This document shows, piece by piece, positions 1 through 9,032 of a DNA stretch of 64,000 bases (positions are counted from its first letter, which is position 1; each line of letters starts with the position of its first letter). The DNA is from Methylococcus mesophilus (lineage in GTDB: Bacteria; Pseudomonadota; Gammaproteobacteria; Methylococcales; Methylococcaceae), in the NCBI RefSeq assembly GCF_026247885.1, contig NZ_CP110921.1:930001-994000 (forward strand). The letters are read 5' to 3'. Below the pieces are notes generated by a model. That model had not been told where the DNA came from. It worked only from the letters and a program-made list of their open reading frames with translations, and did not search any database. The position numbers and the translations under genes are program-made.

Positions 1-305
1 CCCAGCGTCACCGAAGCGTCGCCGCACCCCGTCGTAACCATCTGCGCCAGCAGCAGGTGAAGCCGGTATCCCATGCGCGGATTGGATGCCTGCATGCGGT
101 CGACCTGCTGGCATTCCGGCAGACGCTCGGCCGGCGTCATCCTGGCAAGGTCTTCACTGTAGCGGACCAGCGCGTCCAGATTCGTCGCCGCATAGTCGCG
201 GGGAGGAGCCGCAACCGGCTGCTCCGGAGGCTTGGCGGGTTGCCACAACTGGCACCCCGCCAACAGGCCTGCAAGCAAAATAAGCAATACATGTGCCTTA
301 AACAT
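1..305 (-). CDS. Lipoprotein, QseG/YfhG-like position, 3' end outside window
   Basis: The reading frame starts at an ATG at 305 and is still open at base 1, giving about 101 residues. The N-terminus is a short lipoprotein signal (MFKAHVLLILLAGLLAGCQ) with lipobox LAGC, so Cys18 should be acylated. A proline-rich linker and a helical segment follow. The start overlaps the last 8 bases of the upstream histidine kinase gene, which implies translational coupling. In enterobacteria the kinase GlrK/QseE is followed by the outer-membrane lipoprotein QseG and then the response regulator GlrR/QseF. The order here suggests the same arrangement, with the regulator lying beyond the window. The lipoprotein call is firm; the QseG identity rests on position and size. 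Confidence 0.72.
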   Translation of the reverse strand, partial: MFKAHVLLILLAGLLAGCQLWQPAKPPEQPVAAPPRDYAATNLDALVRYSEDLARMTPAERLPECQQVDRMQASNPRMGYRLHLLLAQMVTTGCGDASVTL

Positions 306-1851
306 TGGCTGTTTCTCCTTGTCGAGGAAGCGATATTCGCACACGCAACCGCGGCGACGATTCGTCACACCAGGGGATTCTGACCCTGACCAGGGTACCC
401 TTGCCGGTCGGCGCATCCAGCAACTCGACGCTGCCATGGTGGCTCATGACGCATTCACGGACGATGGCCAGACCGAGCCCCGTGCCCGGGATGCCCAGTT
501 CCCGGCCCTTGCTGCCCTGGAAGAAAGGCTCGAACACCTGGTGCCGCTCTTCCGGCGCTATCCCCGGCCCCTCGTCGCCGACTTCGAGTTCCATGTAGTG
601 GTCCAGGGCACAGAGCCGCAGTGAAATCAGGCCGCCGGTCGGGGAATATTTGACCGCGTTGGACAGAAGGTTGTCGACCACAGTGCGGAGTTGTTCGCGG
701 TTGCCTTCGATTTCGATCTTCGCCAGATGCGAATCGACCCGGAGTTCGTTCGCCCGCAGACGCAACTGATACTCCTCCAGGACCTCGACCACCAGCGCAT
801 GCATGTCCACCGGTTCGCGCCGGAGCGCAGCCGGGTCGGCGTTGGCTTGGCTGAAATTGATCAGCGCGGTGATCAGCCGCTCGAGCCGCTGGGTGTTGCT
901 GACCAGTATCTGGGTGATTTCCTTCTGCTCCGGATTCAGCTCGCCCACCACTTCATCGGCCAGCAGCCCCGTGCCTTCGTGGATGGTCGCGAGCGGCGTC
1001 TTGACTTCGTGCGACACGTGGCGCATGAACTGCTGCTTGGCCTCCTCCAGCGCATTCAGCCGGCCTCTGAGCCATTCCAGGCGCTCGCCCAGGAACGTCA
1101 GGTCGGACGGCCCGGTAACGCTGACCGGCTGGCGGTAATCGCCGCTCCCCAACTGGCGGATCGCCGACTCCAGCTGGCGGATCGGACGGGTGATGAGGAC
1201 CGTGAACAGGACGACGAGGCAGGCGGCCCCGGGAACCAACACCGCCGACCGCACCAGGATGCGGTCCTGGACGTTCTTGGAATGCCCGTCGAGCAGCGCG
1301 ACATCCTTGTCGATCAGCACCGTATAGGCCTGCGACAAAGCCCTGGCCCTCATCCCCAGCGCCTGGAACACATCGTCAAATTTCGCCAGCGCCGCCAAGG
1401 AACCCTGCGAGTTACGCCGCTGCGCCGCCCCTTGCGCTTTCGCCTTGCGGCTTTCGTAAACCTCGACCACGCTCTGATAGGCGGACGCCTCGTCCGATCC
1501 GAACTGGTCGAGCTGGGCGGTCAACGGCTCGTCTTCAGTCCGGACCCGCAAGTCCAGCACGATGTCCTGCACTTGCTCATGCATCGCCTTGAAGGCACTG
1601 CGCATATCCGCGTCATCGAATACCAGAAGCTGCTTTCCCTTGCGCTCCAGATCGCTTAGCCGCTCCATCAGCAGGAAGCTTTTCTGGCTGAGCTGGGCGA
1701 CGGAATAGACGGTTTTTCGGGACTGCGCGGCAAGATCGTCGACGGCGCTGACGGTCGAGCCGATGGCAACCAGCAATGGCAGAGCCGCCAGCACGAAGCC
1801 GCCGAGTACCAGTTTGCTAACCGACAGCGAAGGGAAACGGAATTTGTACAA
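298..1851 (-). CDS. Sensor histidine kinase, GlrK/QseE-like
   Basis: Inner-membrane two-component sensor of 517 residues. A first membrane helix (about 13-33) is followed by a mostly helical periplasmic region (about 35-195), a second helix (about 199-221) and a HAMP linker. The HisKA domain has H-box HVSHEVKTPL, with phospho-accepting His281. The ATPase domain has the N-box DNLLSNAVKYSP, then GDEGPGIA and GTGLGLAIV. The start is TTG, supported by AGGAA eight bases upstream. It lies 27 bp after the PRPP-synthetase-like gene and overlaps the lipoprotein gene, so it is probably part of one operon. The two-helix helical sensor and the following lipoprotein fit the GlrK/QseE family. The signal sensed is unknown, and no response regulator lies inside the window. 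Confidence 0.88.
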   Translation of the reverse strand: MYKFRFPSLSVSKLVLGGFVLAALPLLVAIGSTVSAVDDLAAQSRKTVYSVAQLSQKSFLLMERLSDLERKGKQLLVFDDADMRSAFKAMHEQVQDIVLDLRVRTEDEPLTAQLDQFGSDEASAYQSVVEVYESRKAKAQGAAQRRNSQGSLAALAKFDDVFQALGMRARALSQAYTVLIDKDVALLDGHSKNVQDRILVRSAVLVPGAACLVVLFTVLITRPIRQLESAIRQLGSGDYRQPVSVTGPSDLTFLGERLEWLRGRLNALEEAKQQFMRHVSHEVKTPLATIHEGTGLLADEVVGELNPEQKEITQILVSNTQRLERLITALINFSQANADPAALRREPVDMHALVVEVLEEYQLRLRANELRVDSHLAKIEIEGNREQLRTVVDNLLSNAVKYSPTGGLISLRLCALDHYMELEVGDEGPGIAPEERHQVFEPFFQGSKGRELGIPGTGLGLAIVRECVMSHHGSVELLDAPTGKGTLVRVRIPWCDESSPRLRVRISLPRQGETANV

Positions 1852-1878
1852 CGTAAAGATTCCTGCTGCTAGGGCCGC

Positions 1879-2757
1879 TCAAAACGCGTATTTTCGCACC
1901 GCATCGGCCAGCAGAGGTGCGAGACACATTCGGTTGGTGGGGTGGCTGATGCTGTCGGTCGAGACTATCTCCCCGACGCCGGCCTGCTTGAGCCGGTTCC
2001 AGGCATCGCCGGCGAACAAAGCATGAGTCACGGCCACGTCGATACTGGTTATGCCAGCCTGGACGAGTAGCCGCGCCGCTTCCGCCAAGGTGGTTCCGGT
2101 ACTCGCGACGTCGTCCACCAGCACCACGGCATCGAATTCCCCGACCTCCCGCGGGAGCGCGATGCCTACCTCCCTGTCCCCCATCCGTCGCTTCGAAGCG
2201 ACGGCGCACGGCAGGCTCGCCTTTCGTGCGATGGCCTCCACCCATTGGCGGGACTCCTGATCCGGCCCCAATAATAGCCGTTCCTTTTCATCTGTCGCCA
2301 GATGACGACTGATGAGCGTCGCCGATGACAGACTCAAGACCTGTTTCAGCGGCACCGCCTGGTCCAGACGGTCGATCCGGTGCAAATGAGGGTCGACGGT
2401 AATCAGGGCATCGAAATAACGTGCCAACAGGCTCCCGACGACCTTCTGGGCCACGGCCTCGCCCGGATGAAATGCGATGTCCTGGCGCATGTAGCAGAGA
2501 TAAGGCGCTACCAGGATCAGCCGGTCGCAGCCCTGCCGGCGCAGGGTTTCGGCGGCGAGCACCAATTCCACCAGTTTATCGTTGGGGCGGTCGAGGCTGC
2601 GGTGTACGATCACGGTTCCGCGTACGTCCGGCGGAACCCTCACCCGGCTTTCGCCGTCGGGGAAACGGTGAACTTCGATCTCGCGCCAGGGACAGCCCAG
2701 CGCCTCGGCGAGTTGACGGGACTGCTTGCAGGTTTCCTCAAAGCCCGCGACGATCAC
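1879..2757 (-). CDS. Short ribose-phosphate pyrophosphokinase (PRPP synthetase) homolog
   Basis: 292 residues, shorter than the roughly 310-320 of ordinary bacterial Prs. The family makes PRPP from ribose 5-phosphate and ATP. The RFPDGE motif near residue 30, a VDPHLHRID segment in the pyrophosphate-binding region, the flexible-loop KRR and the PRPP loop VLVDDVASTGTT are all visible. The start is GTG, placed two bases after the stop of the upstream phosphorylase gene, so the two are translationally coupled. Housekeeping prs usually sits elsewhere, near ispE, so this is probably a specialised paralog working with the phosphorylase product. Its true substrate is an inference; it could act in the reverse direction or on ribose 1,5-bisphosphate-linked chemistry. 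Confidence 0.85.
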   Translation of the reverse strand: MIVAGFEETCKQSRQLAEALGCPWREIEVHRFPDGESRVRVPPDVRGTVIVHRSLDRPNDKLVELVLAAETLRRQGCDRLILVAPYLCYMRQDIAFHPGEAVAQKVVGSLLARYFDALITVDPHLHRIDRLDQAVPLKQVLSLSSATLISRHLATDEKERLLLGPDQESRQWVEAIARKASLPCAVASKRRMGDREVGIALPREVGEFDAVVLVDDVASTGTTLAEAARLLVQAGITSIDVAVTHALFAGDAWNRLKQAGVGEIVSTDSISHPTNRMCLAPLLADAVRKYAF

Positions 2758-2759
2758 GC

Positions 2760-4310
2760 TCAGAATTCCATGTGCAGTCTGCTGAGGAACTGAGCGTCGC
2801 CGATGCGGTAGCCGCTTCTGACGCGAGTGAACTCGTGAGCGAATTCGAAATTGGCGGGGAATTCCGCATAGACTCGGTAGAGCGGTTGCCCCTCCTCCAC
2901 CATTTCGCCCAGCTTGTGCAACAGATCCACCCCGGCGCCCCTGCTGATCGGCGCGCCGGCCAGGCGGGCGGTCTGCGCCAAGAAGAAATTATCGATCTCC
3001 ACCACCATTCCGGTTCGGTCCGCGAGCACGTCGAAGAACAGCCGCCCGGGCTCCAGCCGCAATTCCTGTCGCCCCTGGGCGTCGATGATCCTCTGCATCT
3101 TGGCGAGCGCGCGTCCCGATTCGAGGATGTCGCGAGCGATCGAATAGCCGAAGCCGCCGCGGACATCGGGATCGAACTCGATGATGCGCCCGGCCAGCCG
3201 CAGGGATTTTTCGCGCAGGTCGACCGGCGCTTCGGGATCGTTTTCCAGCACCTGCATGACGTCCCGCACCTCCAGCACCGGGCCGATGCCCCGGCCGATC
3301 GGCTGGCCGCCGTCGGTGATCACGGCTTCCAAATGCAGGCCGACGCGGTCGCCGACATATTCGAACAGCTTTCTGAGGCTCATGGCATCGCGCATCTGCC
3401 GCACCTTGGCGGTGGGGCCGACCGGGATATCCAGCAGCAGATGGGTAGCGCCGGCCGCCAGCTTCTTCGACAGGATCGAAGCGACCATCTGGCCTTGCGA
3501 GTCGATGCCGAGCGGGCGCTCTACGGATATCAGCATGTCATCGACCGGCGCCAGCCGGGTGGTGCCGCCCCAGGCCAGGCAGCCACGCTCCATCCGCACC
3601 AGCCGGTCGAGGGATTCCGGCGCCAGGTCGGTGCGGGCCAGCACTTCCATGGTGTCGGCCGTCCCCGCGGGCGAGGTGATCGCCCGGCTGGAAGTCTTGG
3701 GGATCAGCATGCCGTGCGCTGCCACGATGGGCACCACCAGCAAGGAGGTCCGGTTGCCCGGAATACCCCCGATGCAGTGCTTGTCGGCCACCAACGGCTC
3801 GTTCCAGTTCAGGCGCACTCCGGTTTCCAACATAGCCCGGGTCAGCGACAGCACTTCATCGCGATCGAGACCGTTCTGGCCCGTCGCCACCAGGAATGCG
3901 GCCATTTCCATCTTGGAATAGCGCCCTTTGGCGATGTCGCTGGTGATGGCCTGATAGCCGCCGTAATCCAGCCGCTCCCCGCCGATCTTTCGCCTGACCC
4001 CGTCCATGGACAAGGGCGGCTCGGCTTGCGCCACGTTGACTGGCTGCCCCGCCGGCTCGGCGAAGCGTTGAAACGCCTGTTCGGAGAGGCCCAGCTCGTC
4101 CGGACCGACGATGCAAATATCGTCGACCACGTTCAGCACCGCCTCGATCTGCTTCCCGTTGCAGCCGACCCGGATCTTGGCCAGCGCCTGGAAGCCTTCC
4201 GCCCGGTACACCGAGCATTCCCGGTGCATGTAGGCCACATTTTCCCGGTAGGTATCGATGGCGACCGCCCGGAGCTTCAGCCGGGTCTCGATTGGCTCTT
4301 CGTCGGACAT
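2760..4310 (-). CDS. AMP phosphorylase / putative thymidine phosphorylase (type 2 subfamily)
   Basis: About 516 residues from the ATG at 4310 ([12 protein letters not shown]). That start is preferred over one 31 codons upstream because a GGAGG-type ribosome site precedes it and the conserved domain begins there. It belongs to the thymidine/pyrimidine nucleoside phosphorylase superfamily. The long form has an extra N-terminal domain of about 80-90 residues, as in archaeal AMP phosphorylase. Catalytic-region motifs include [13 protein letters not shown] and [18 protein letters not shown]. Archaeal members convert AMP and phosphate to adenine and ribose 1,5-bisphosphate. Coupling to a PRPP-synthetase homolog supports nucleotide phosphorylase activity rather than DeoA-type thymidine breakdown. 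Family assignment is strong; the exact substrate is inferred. Confidence 0.85.
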   Translation of the reverse strand: MSDEEPIETRLKLRAVAIDTYRENVAYMHRECSVYRAEGFQALAKIRVGCNGKQIEAVLNVVDDICIVGPDELGLSEQAFQRFAEPAGQPVNVAQAEPPLSMDGVRRKIGGERLDYGGYQAITSDIAKGRYSKMEMAAFLVATGQNGLDRDEVLSLTRAMLETGVRLNWNEPLVADKHCIGGIPGNRTSLLVVPIVAAHGMLIPKTSSRAITSPAGTADTMEVLARTDLAPESLDRLVRMERGCLAWGGTTRLAPVDDMLISVERPLGIDSQGQMVASILSKKLAAGATHLLLDIPVGPTAKVRQMRDAMSLRKLFEYVGDRVGLHLEAVITDGGQPIGRGIGPVLEVRDVMQVLENDPEAPVDLREKSLRLAGRIIEFDPDVRGGFGYSIARDILESGRALAKMQRIIDAQGRQELRLEPGRLFFDVLADRTGMVVEIDNFFLAQTARLAGAPISRGAGVDLLHKLGEMVEEGQPLYRVYAEFPANFEFAHEFTRVRSGYRIGDAQFLSRLHMEF

Positions 4311-4353
4311 CGGTCGGCAATCCCTCCTCGAATCGAAAGTCCCCGGCACTGCA

Positions 4354-4382
4354 GGGACAAAGCCCTTTTCGCCCCGTACAAT
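4354..4382 (+). promoter_or_regulatory. Candidate sigma-70 promoter for the ABC transporter pair
   Basis: GGGACA and TACAAT are separated by 17 bases in the divergent intergenic region. The predicted start would leave a very short leader before the permease ATG at 4402. This is seen by eye only. Confidence 0.35.
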
Positions 4383-4401
4383 ATCACGCCTTTCAAGTCC
4401 C

Positions 4402-5178
4402 ATGATCCGTTCTCCCGGCGTGCTCTCCCTACGCTCCAGCCTTTACAGGATCTACCCCGCACTGTCCATGCTGGCGCTGGTAGGACTCTGGCAGATCGCG
4501 GCGAACGCGACAGCGTCGGCTGCCCTCCCCGGCCCTTCCGCGGTCCTGACGGTCCTGGCCGGGGAAGTCCTTTCCGGCAACCTGTTCCATCATCTCGGCG
4601 CCACGCTGTCACGGCTCGCGGTAAGTTTCGTGCTGGCGATGAGCCTCGGGAGCGCGCTGGGCGTGCTGCTGGGACGGCACCCGCGCCTCGACCGTTTCTT
4701 CGACGTCTGGGTGATGCTGTTCCTCAACGTGCCGGCCCTCGTCATCATCATCCTGTGCTACGTCTGGTTCGGGCTGGGCGAGGCTGCGGCGGTGACGGCG
4801 GTGGTCGTGAACAAGCTGCCCAACGTCGTCGTCACCCTGCGCGAAGGCACCCGCGCGCTCGACCGCAATCTGCTGGAAATGGCCGAATCCTATCGCTTCG
4901 GCCGCATCAAGACCTTGCGTCATGTCATCGCGCCGCAGCTTTTTCCGTTCTTCGTCGCCGCCTCCCGCAACGGCGTGGCGCTGATCTGGAAAATCATCCT
5001 GGTGGTCGAGATCCTGGGCCGCAGCGACGGCATGGGCTACCAGTTGCACCTGTTCTTCCAGATGTTCGACGTGGCGGGAATTCTGGCCTACACGATCGCC
5101 TTCGTCGGGGTGATCCAGCTCATCGAATGGGCAATCTTCAAGCCCATGGAGGCACGGGCAATGCGGTGGCGGCGATGA
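4402..5178 (+). CDS. ABC transporter permease, nitrate/sulfonate/taurine (SsuC/TauC) type
   Basis: 258 residues from the ATG at 4402, with about six predicted membrane helices. The coupling-loop region around [21 protein letters not shown] matches the EAA loop of BPD-type inner-membrane permeases. Family members import sulfonates, nitrate, bicarbonate or pyrimidine precursors with a periplasmic binding protein and an ATPase. The next gene is the ATPase, overlapping by ATGA, but no binding-protein gene lies in the neighbourhood. The pair is divergent from the AMP phosphorylase operon, separated by about 90 bp. The substrate cannot be read from the sequence. Confidence 0.87.
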   Translation: MIRSPGVLSLRSSLYRIYPALSMLALVGLWQIAANATASAALPGPSAVLTVLAGEVLSGNLFHHLGATLSRLAVSFVLAMSLGSALGVLLGRHPRLDRFFDVWVMLFLNVPALVIIILCYVWFGLGEAAAVTAVVVNKLPNVVVTLREGTRALDRNLLEMAESYRFGRIKTLRHVIAPQLFPFFVAASRNGVALIWKIILVVEILGRSDGMGYQLHLFFQMFDVAGILAYTIAFVGVIQLIEWAIFKPMEARAMRWRR

Positions 5179-5912
5179 TTCGCATACGGATCGTGCGGAA
5201 GCTGTACCGGGTGCCGACCTCGCGGGAAAACCCGGCGGTCATCGAAAACCTGGAGCTGAACCTGGGACACGGAGAATTCGTCTGCCTGGTCGGCCCTTCC
5301 GGCTGCGGCAAGAGTACCCTGCTCAACATCGTCGCCGGCCTGGACAGGGAATTCGAAGGCAGCGTCGACTTCGGCGAGGATGCCGGCGACCGGCCCCATA
5401 CCGCCTATGTATTCCAGGAGCCGCGCCTGCTGCCCTGGCGCAGCGTCCGCCAGAACATCGAGCTGGCGCTGCCGAAGGGCGAAACCGAGCGCGAGCACGT
5501 CGACCATCTGCTCGACATTCTGGGACTCAGCCATGCCGAGCACCAGTTCCCGGAGCGTCTGTCCCTGGGAATGAGCCGCCGCGCCGCACTGGCTCGGGCC
5601 TTTGCCGTCCGTCCGGCCCTGCTGCTGATGGACGAGCCCTTTGTATCGCTCGATGCCGCGACCAGCCGGCGTATCCGCGAACTGCTGCTCGCCGTTTGGC
5701 AGGAACGGCCCCATACCGTGCTATTCGTGACCCACGACGTCCGCGAGGCCATCGCGCTGGCCGACCGACTGGTCTTCCTCAACGCGCACCCCATGCACAT
5801 CAGCCGGGAAATCGCGGTCACCGAACCCCGTGGCGCCCGCACCGGCGCCTGGGTGGAAACCTTCCGTGCCAGGCTGCTCGAGGACCATCCGACTATCGGG
5901 CACCTGCTGTGA
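5175..5912 (+). CDS. ABC transporter ATP-binding protein, SsuB/TauB type
   Basis: 245 residues. Walker A GPSGCGKST, Q-loop FQEPRLLPW, Walker B LLLMDEPF and the switch THD are intact. The signature motif is unusual: LSLGMSRR where LSGGxxQR is typical, although LSxGMxRR variants are common in SsuB/TauB ATPases. The start overlaps the permease stop (ATGA), so the subunits are co-translated. The protein energises the preceding permease at the inner-membrane face. No substrate-binding partner is encoded next to it. Confidence 0.9.
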   Translation: MIRIRIVRKLYRVPTSRENPAVIENLELNLGHGEFVCLVGPSGCGKSTLLNIVAGLDREFEGSVDFGEDAGDRPHTAYVFQEPRLLPWRSVRQNIELALPKGETEREHVDHLLDILGLSHAEHQFPERLSLGMSRRAALARAFAVRPALLLMDEPFVSLDAATSRRIRELLLAVWQERPHTVLFVTHDVREAIALADRLVFLNAHPMHISREIAVTEPRGARTGAWVETFRARLLEDHPTIGHLL

Positions 5913-6002
5913 CCTCCCCGCGCCACCGCCCCATTGAAATCCTCCGATCCATCCCGACAATGTGCGGTGTTGGGACTCGCGCCCGCCATCGAACATCGAC
6001 CT

Positions 6003-6650
6003 ATGAACACTGAAGAACGCCAGGTACTCGAACGCTTTCTCTCACGGCTGACCGACATCAAGGGGATCGACAAGAATCCGGAAGCCGACCGGCTGATCCA
6101 GGACGCCGTGGCACGCCAGCCCGATGCCGCCTACCTGCTGATCCAGCGCAACCTGTTGCTGGAGAAGGCACTGGAAAACGCCAAGGCCCGAATCGAAGAG
6201 CTCCAGCTCCAGCGCCAGCCCGCCCCGGTCAATCGCGGCGGCGGGAGTTTCCTGGGGGGCGATCCTTGGGCTCAACCCGCACCGGCCGGCCGCACCTGGG
6301 ACGCCACCCCGCCGGGCTATCGCCAGCATGCCGCGCCGCCCCTGCAACAATCCGGCGCGCCCAGCTTCCTCGGCAACATGGCATCGACCGCCGCCGGCGT
6401 GGTGGCCGGCTCCTTTCTGTTCCAGGGAATCGAAAGCCTGATGCACGGAGGCCAGCACGATCCCTGGGGCGCTTCGGCCGGAGAACACCTGACCGAAAAC
6501 ACCACCATCAACAACTATTACGGCTCCGACCAGGCACCCTCCTCCCCGGATGCTCAGGACGGCTGGTCCGGCCAGGACGATTCTTTCCTCAACACCGGCT
6601 ACGACTTTTCGGACGACGACACCGGAAGCAGCGACGACAACTGGATCTGA
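6003..6650 (+). CDS. DUF2076 family protein
   Basis: 215 residues. The first 70 or so residues are a conserved helical domain (MNTEERQVLERFLSRL; PDAAYLLIQRNLLLEKAL). A low-complexity Gly/Pro/Gln linker follows, then a glycine-rich hydrophobic segment (FLGNMASTAAGVVAGSFLFQ) and a very acidic tail ending DDDTGSSDDNWI. This layout matches the uncharacterised DUF2076 family. The hydrophobic stretch may be membrane-embedded. It follows the ABC ATPase by 90 bp and may be transcribed separately. The function is unknown. Confidence 0.75.
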   Translation: MNTEERQVLERFLSRLTDIKGIDKNPEADRLIQDAVARQPDAAYLLIQRNLLLEKALENAKARIEELQLQRQPAPVNRGGGSFLGGDPWAQPAPAGRTWDATPPGYRQHAAPPLQQSGAPSFLGNMASTAAGVVAGSFLFQGIESLMHGGQHDPWGASAGEHLTENTTINNYYGSDQAPSSPDAQDGWSGQDDSFLNTGYDFSDDDTGSSDDNWI

Positions 6651-6852
6651 TGGCCGTGGCTCCCGCCCTCCTCCGTCCATGCGCCGGCGGCGGTGAGGAC
6701 CCCTGAACTGAATGCGTTAAGGAAAGCGCTTTCAGGCGTTGCGCGAAGCTTCCGCTCGATGCCATAGCGTGCCAGAATGCGACCGGCGCTTGTCCGGCTC
6801 AGCGGCTTGTGTCCGGTCCCTTCGCTTCAACTCAACAACCAGGAGCTTCCGA

Positions 6853-7506
6853 GTGAAAAGATCGATGCTTTCATTGGCTATGGCGGGACTTACGGCGGCC
6901 TCGGGGCTGGCGGCACCCGTTGGAGCCGTTCATGCCCAATCCGCTTGCTATATCGATAGCGAGTTCCCGGACGAGCGCTTCGTGATCGACGCCGAAACCC
7001 AGGGCGCGCTGGTCAGCTCGTGGTACGACCTGGCCGCCCTGCTGTTCGGCGGCAAACAGACGGCTTACAGCGTCCACGGAAAATGGGTAGACACCTACCA
7101 GGACGGAGAAAACCCATTGGCCGTACTGATGGCCACGGCAACCGGTACGATCGACGTCGGTACCAAGTATTTCGGCAAAAGTGCCAATCCCAGCGCCATG
7201 CACACCCAAACCGGAGCCCATCTCGGCCTGACCGTACATGTCGTCAGAACGGGAGGCAATACCGAGTGGCTGCCCTTTACCCTGGACTGCGGCAGCGACG
7301 AAGCCAGCGTCCTTCCCAGCCAGTGGACATGCGAGGGCTACAGCGAGTGGGGAGACTACTTCGGCGTCAGCACCCTGACCAAGGTGCCATTCCAGGCTAA
7401 CGACGCACGCTGCAATGTGTTCGAGGCCGTGCCCGCATCCGCTCCACCCACCGTTTCTGCGGCAGGTCAGGGCGGCACACACAAGAGCCACGCGACCAAA
7501 CAGTAA
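6853..7506 (+). CDS. Exported protein of unknown function
   Basis: 217 residues from a GTG start at 6853, with AGGAGC six bases upstream; the reading frame is open further upstream but without signal-peptide logic. The first 27 residues form a Sec signal (MKRSMLSLAMAGLTAASGLA) with likely cleavage at VHA/QSA. The mature part has five cysteines (ACYID, LDCGS, WTCEGY, ARCNVF and related positions), probably disulfide-paired, and a polar tail ending HKSHATKQ. I recognise no family. It appears monocistronic, followed by a hairpin terminator. Confidence 0.65.
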   Translation: MKRSMLSLAMAGLTAASGLAAPVGAVHAQSACYIDSEFPDERFVIDAETQGALVSSWYDLAALLFGGKQTAYSVHGKWVDTYQDGENPLAVLMATATGTIDVGTKYFGKSANPSAMHTQTGAHLGLTVHVVRTGGNTEWLPFTLDCGSDEASVLPSQWTCEGYSEWGDYFGVSTLTKVPFQANDARCNVFEAVPASAPPTVSAAGQGGTHKSHATKQ

Positions 7507-7530
7507 TCCACCCCGGCGACGATCGAGCCG

Positions 7531-7555
7531 CGGGCCGGCTTTCGCGGCCGGCCCG
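7531..7555 (+). terminator. Hairpin terminator after the exported protein gene
   Basis: Perfect 9-bp GC stem (CGGGCCGGC / GCCGGCCCG) with a 7-base loop, followed by a weak T/C tail. It lies 25 bp after the stop at 7506. Confidence 0.55.
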
Positions 7556-7734
7556 TCTCTGTTCCGCAGCCTCTCGAGTCCCTCCCTGCCATCCCCCTAC
7601 GGCATTTGCCGATCCCTGAATCATTGCCGATACTAGGCGCTACGGTAAGGAACCCCTTCATGGCTCGGAACGATGTCCCCAGGCGCCAACCCATCGCGGT
7701 GTAGCAAGCTATCAGCGTCAAGGAAGGCGGGGAC

Positions 7735-9006
7735 ATGAAAGCGATACCCAGGGGAACCGGCGCTTCCGGCCTGCTCGGTAACTTTCGACTCGCTTTCGCC
7801 CCGCTCCTTCTACCGCTCCTCGCGGCATCGGGCGGCTGCTCCGACCACGGCGGCTCCAACGGAACAGCCTTGAAATCGGCGAGCGTCGCAGCGGTCGCCC
7901 CCGTAGTTCGTACCGACCTGCTGAGCACGCTCAATATCGCCTCGGAGTTCGAGCCGTACCAGCAGGTCGACGTGCACGCCAAGGTGGCCGGCTACGTGAA
8001 AAGAATCGACGTGGACATCGGCGATGCGGTCAAGGAAGGCCAGGTTCTTGCCATCCTCGAGGTTCCGGAGCTCGAGCAAGACCTGGCCCGGGCCCATGCC
8101 GCCGTTTTGCGGGCCCGTGAGCGAATCCGGCTGGTACGGAGCAATATCCGCCGCGCCGAAGCGATCGCCCATCAGGCGGAGCTGACCTACAAGCGCATGT
8201 ATTCGGTCAACCGGACCACGCCCAATCTGGTGGCTCAGCAGGAGATCGACCTCGCCCTGTCCCAGGCGGATGCCACGGCGGCGGAACTTTCGTCCCGCCA
8301 AGCCGCCGCCCTGGTAGCCGAACAGGAACTCGCGGAAACCCAGGCGGAGGAACTCAAGGCCCAGGCACTGGCCGACTATGCGACTATCCGGGCGCCATTC
8401 ACGGGCATCGTCACCAAGCGTTATGCCGACACCGGCGCCATGGTGCCCCAGGGCATCCAGTCAAGCCAGCAGGCCATGCCGGTGGTGCGGATCACGCAGG
8501 TCGATCCGCTGCGGCTTTCGTTCCCCGTCCCTGAATCCATGGTTTCGCTCGTTCATGCGGATGCGCCGGTGACCGTTCGCGTACCTTCCTTGAACCGTAC
8601 TTTCGACGGAAAAATCTGGCGATTCACGGGCAAAACCACCGACATCACGCGCACCATGGAAACCCAGCTCCTGATCCCCAACCCCCGATTCGAACTGAAG
8701 CCCGGCATGCTGGCCTCGGTGGAGTTCGTGCTGGCGCGACGCGACCAGGTCCTTGCGATCCCGGTCGAAGCCGTGGATGAAGACGGGAAGGAGCCGACTG
8801 TCCTGGTCGTCGATCCGGACGGCAAAGTGGAAGATCGCAAGCTGAAGCTCGGCATCAAATCGCCGGACCGCTACGAAGTGATCTCGGGCCTGGCGGAAAA
8901 CGAGAAGGTCATCGTTGCCGGACGATCCCGGTTCGTGCCCGGCCAGACCGTGCAGACGAGAACGGTGTCGTTCGACGCCCCGGCCGCCGACAGCGGCGGC
9001 GAATGA
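7735..9006 (+). CDS. RND efflux membrane fusion protein (periplasmic adaptor)
   Basis: 423 residues. A hydrophobic N-terminus ending ASGGC is probably a lipoprotein signal, as in AcrA/MexA, although the lipobox is weak. A first lipoyl half-motif (VDVHAKVAGYVKRIDVDIGDAV) is followed by an alpha-helical hairpin rich in A/E/Q, the second lipoyl half (YATIRAPFTGIVTKRYADTG) and beta-barrel and membrane-proximal domains. It bridges the pump encoded 26 bp downstream to the outer-membrane channel. AAGGAAGG precedes the ATG. First gene of a three-gene efflux operon. Confidence 0.92.
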   Translation: MKAIPRGTGASGLLGNFRLAFAPLLLPLLAASGGCSDHGGSNGTALKSASVAAVAPVVRTDLLSTLNIASEFEPYQQVDVHAKVAGYVKRIDVDIGDAVKEGQVLAILEVPELEQDLARAHAAVLRARERIRLVRSNIRRAEAIAHQAELTYKRMYSVNRTTPNLVAQQEIDLALSQADATAAELSSRQAAALVAEQELAETQAEELKAQALADYATIRAPFTGIVTKRYADTGAMVPQGIQSSQQAMPVVRITQVDPLRLSFPVPESMVSLVHADAPVTVRVPSLNRTFDGKIWRFTGKTTDITRTMETQLLIPNPRFELKPGMLASVEFVLARRDQVLAIPVEAVDEDGKEPTVLVVDPDGKVEDRKLKLGIKSPDRYEVISGLAENEKVIVAGRSRFVPGQTVQTRTVSFDAPAADSGGE

Positions 9007-9032
9007 GTCACCCCTGAACCCCGCCTGCCGAG

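Noticed and set aside
2421-5912. 1,163-codon plus-strand frame spanning the phosphorylase antisense and the ABC ATPase
   Set aside because: Only the last 245 codons are real (the ATPase). The rest is antisense to the phosphorylase and out of frame with the permease.
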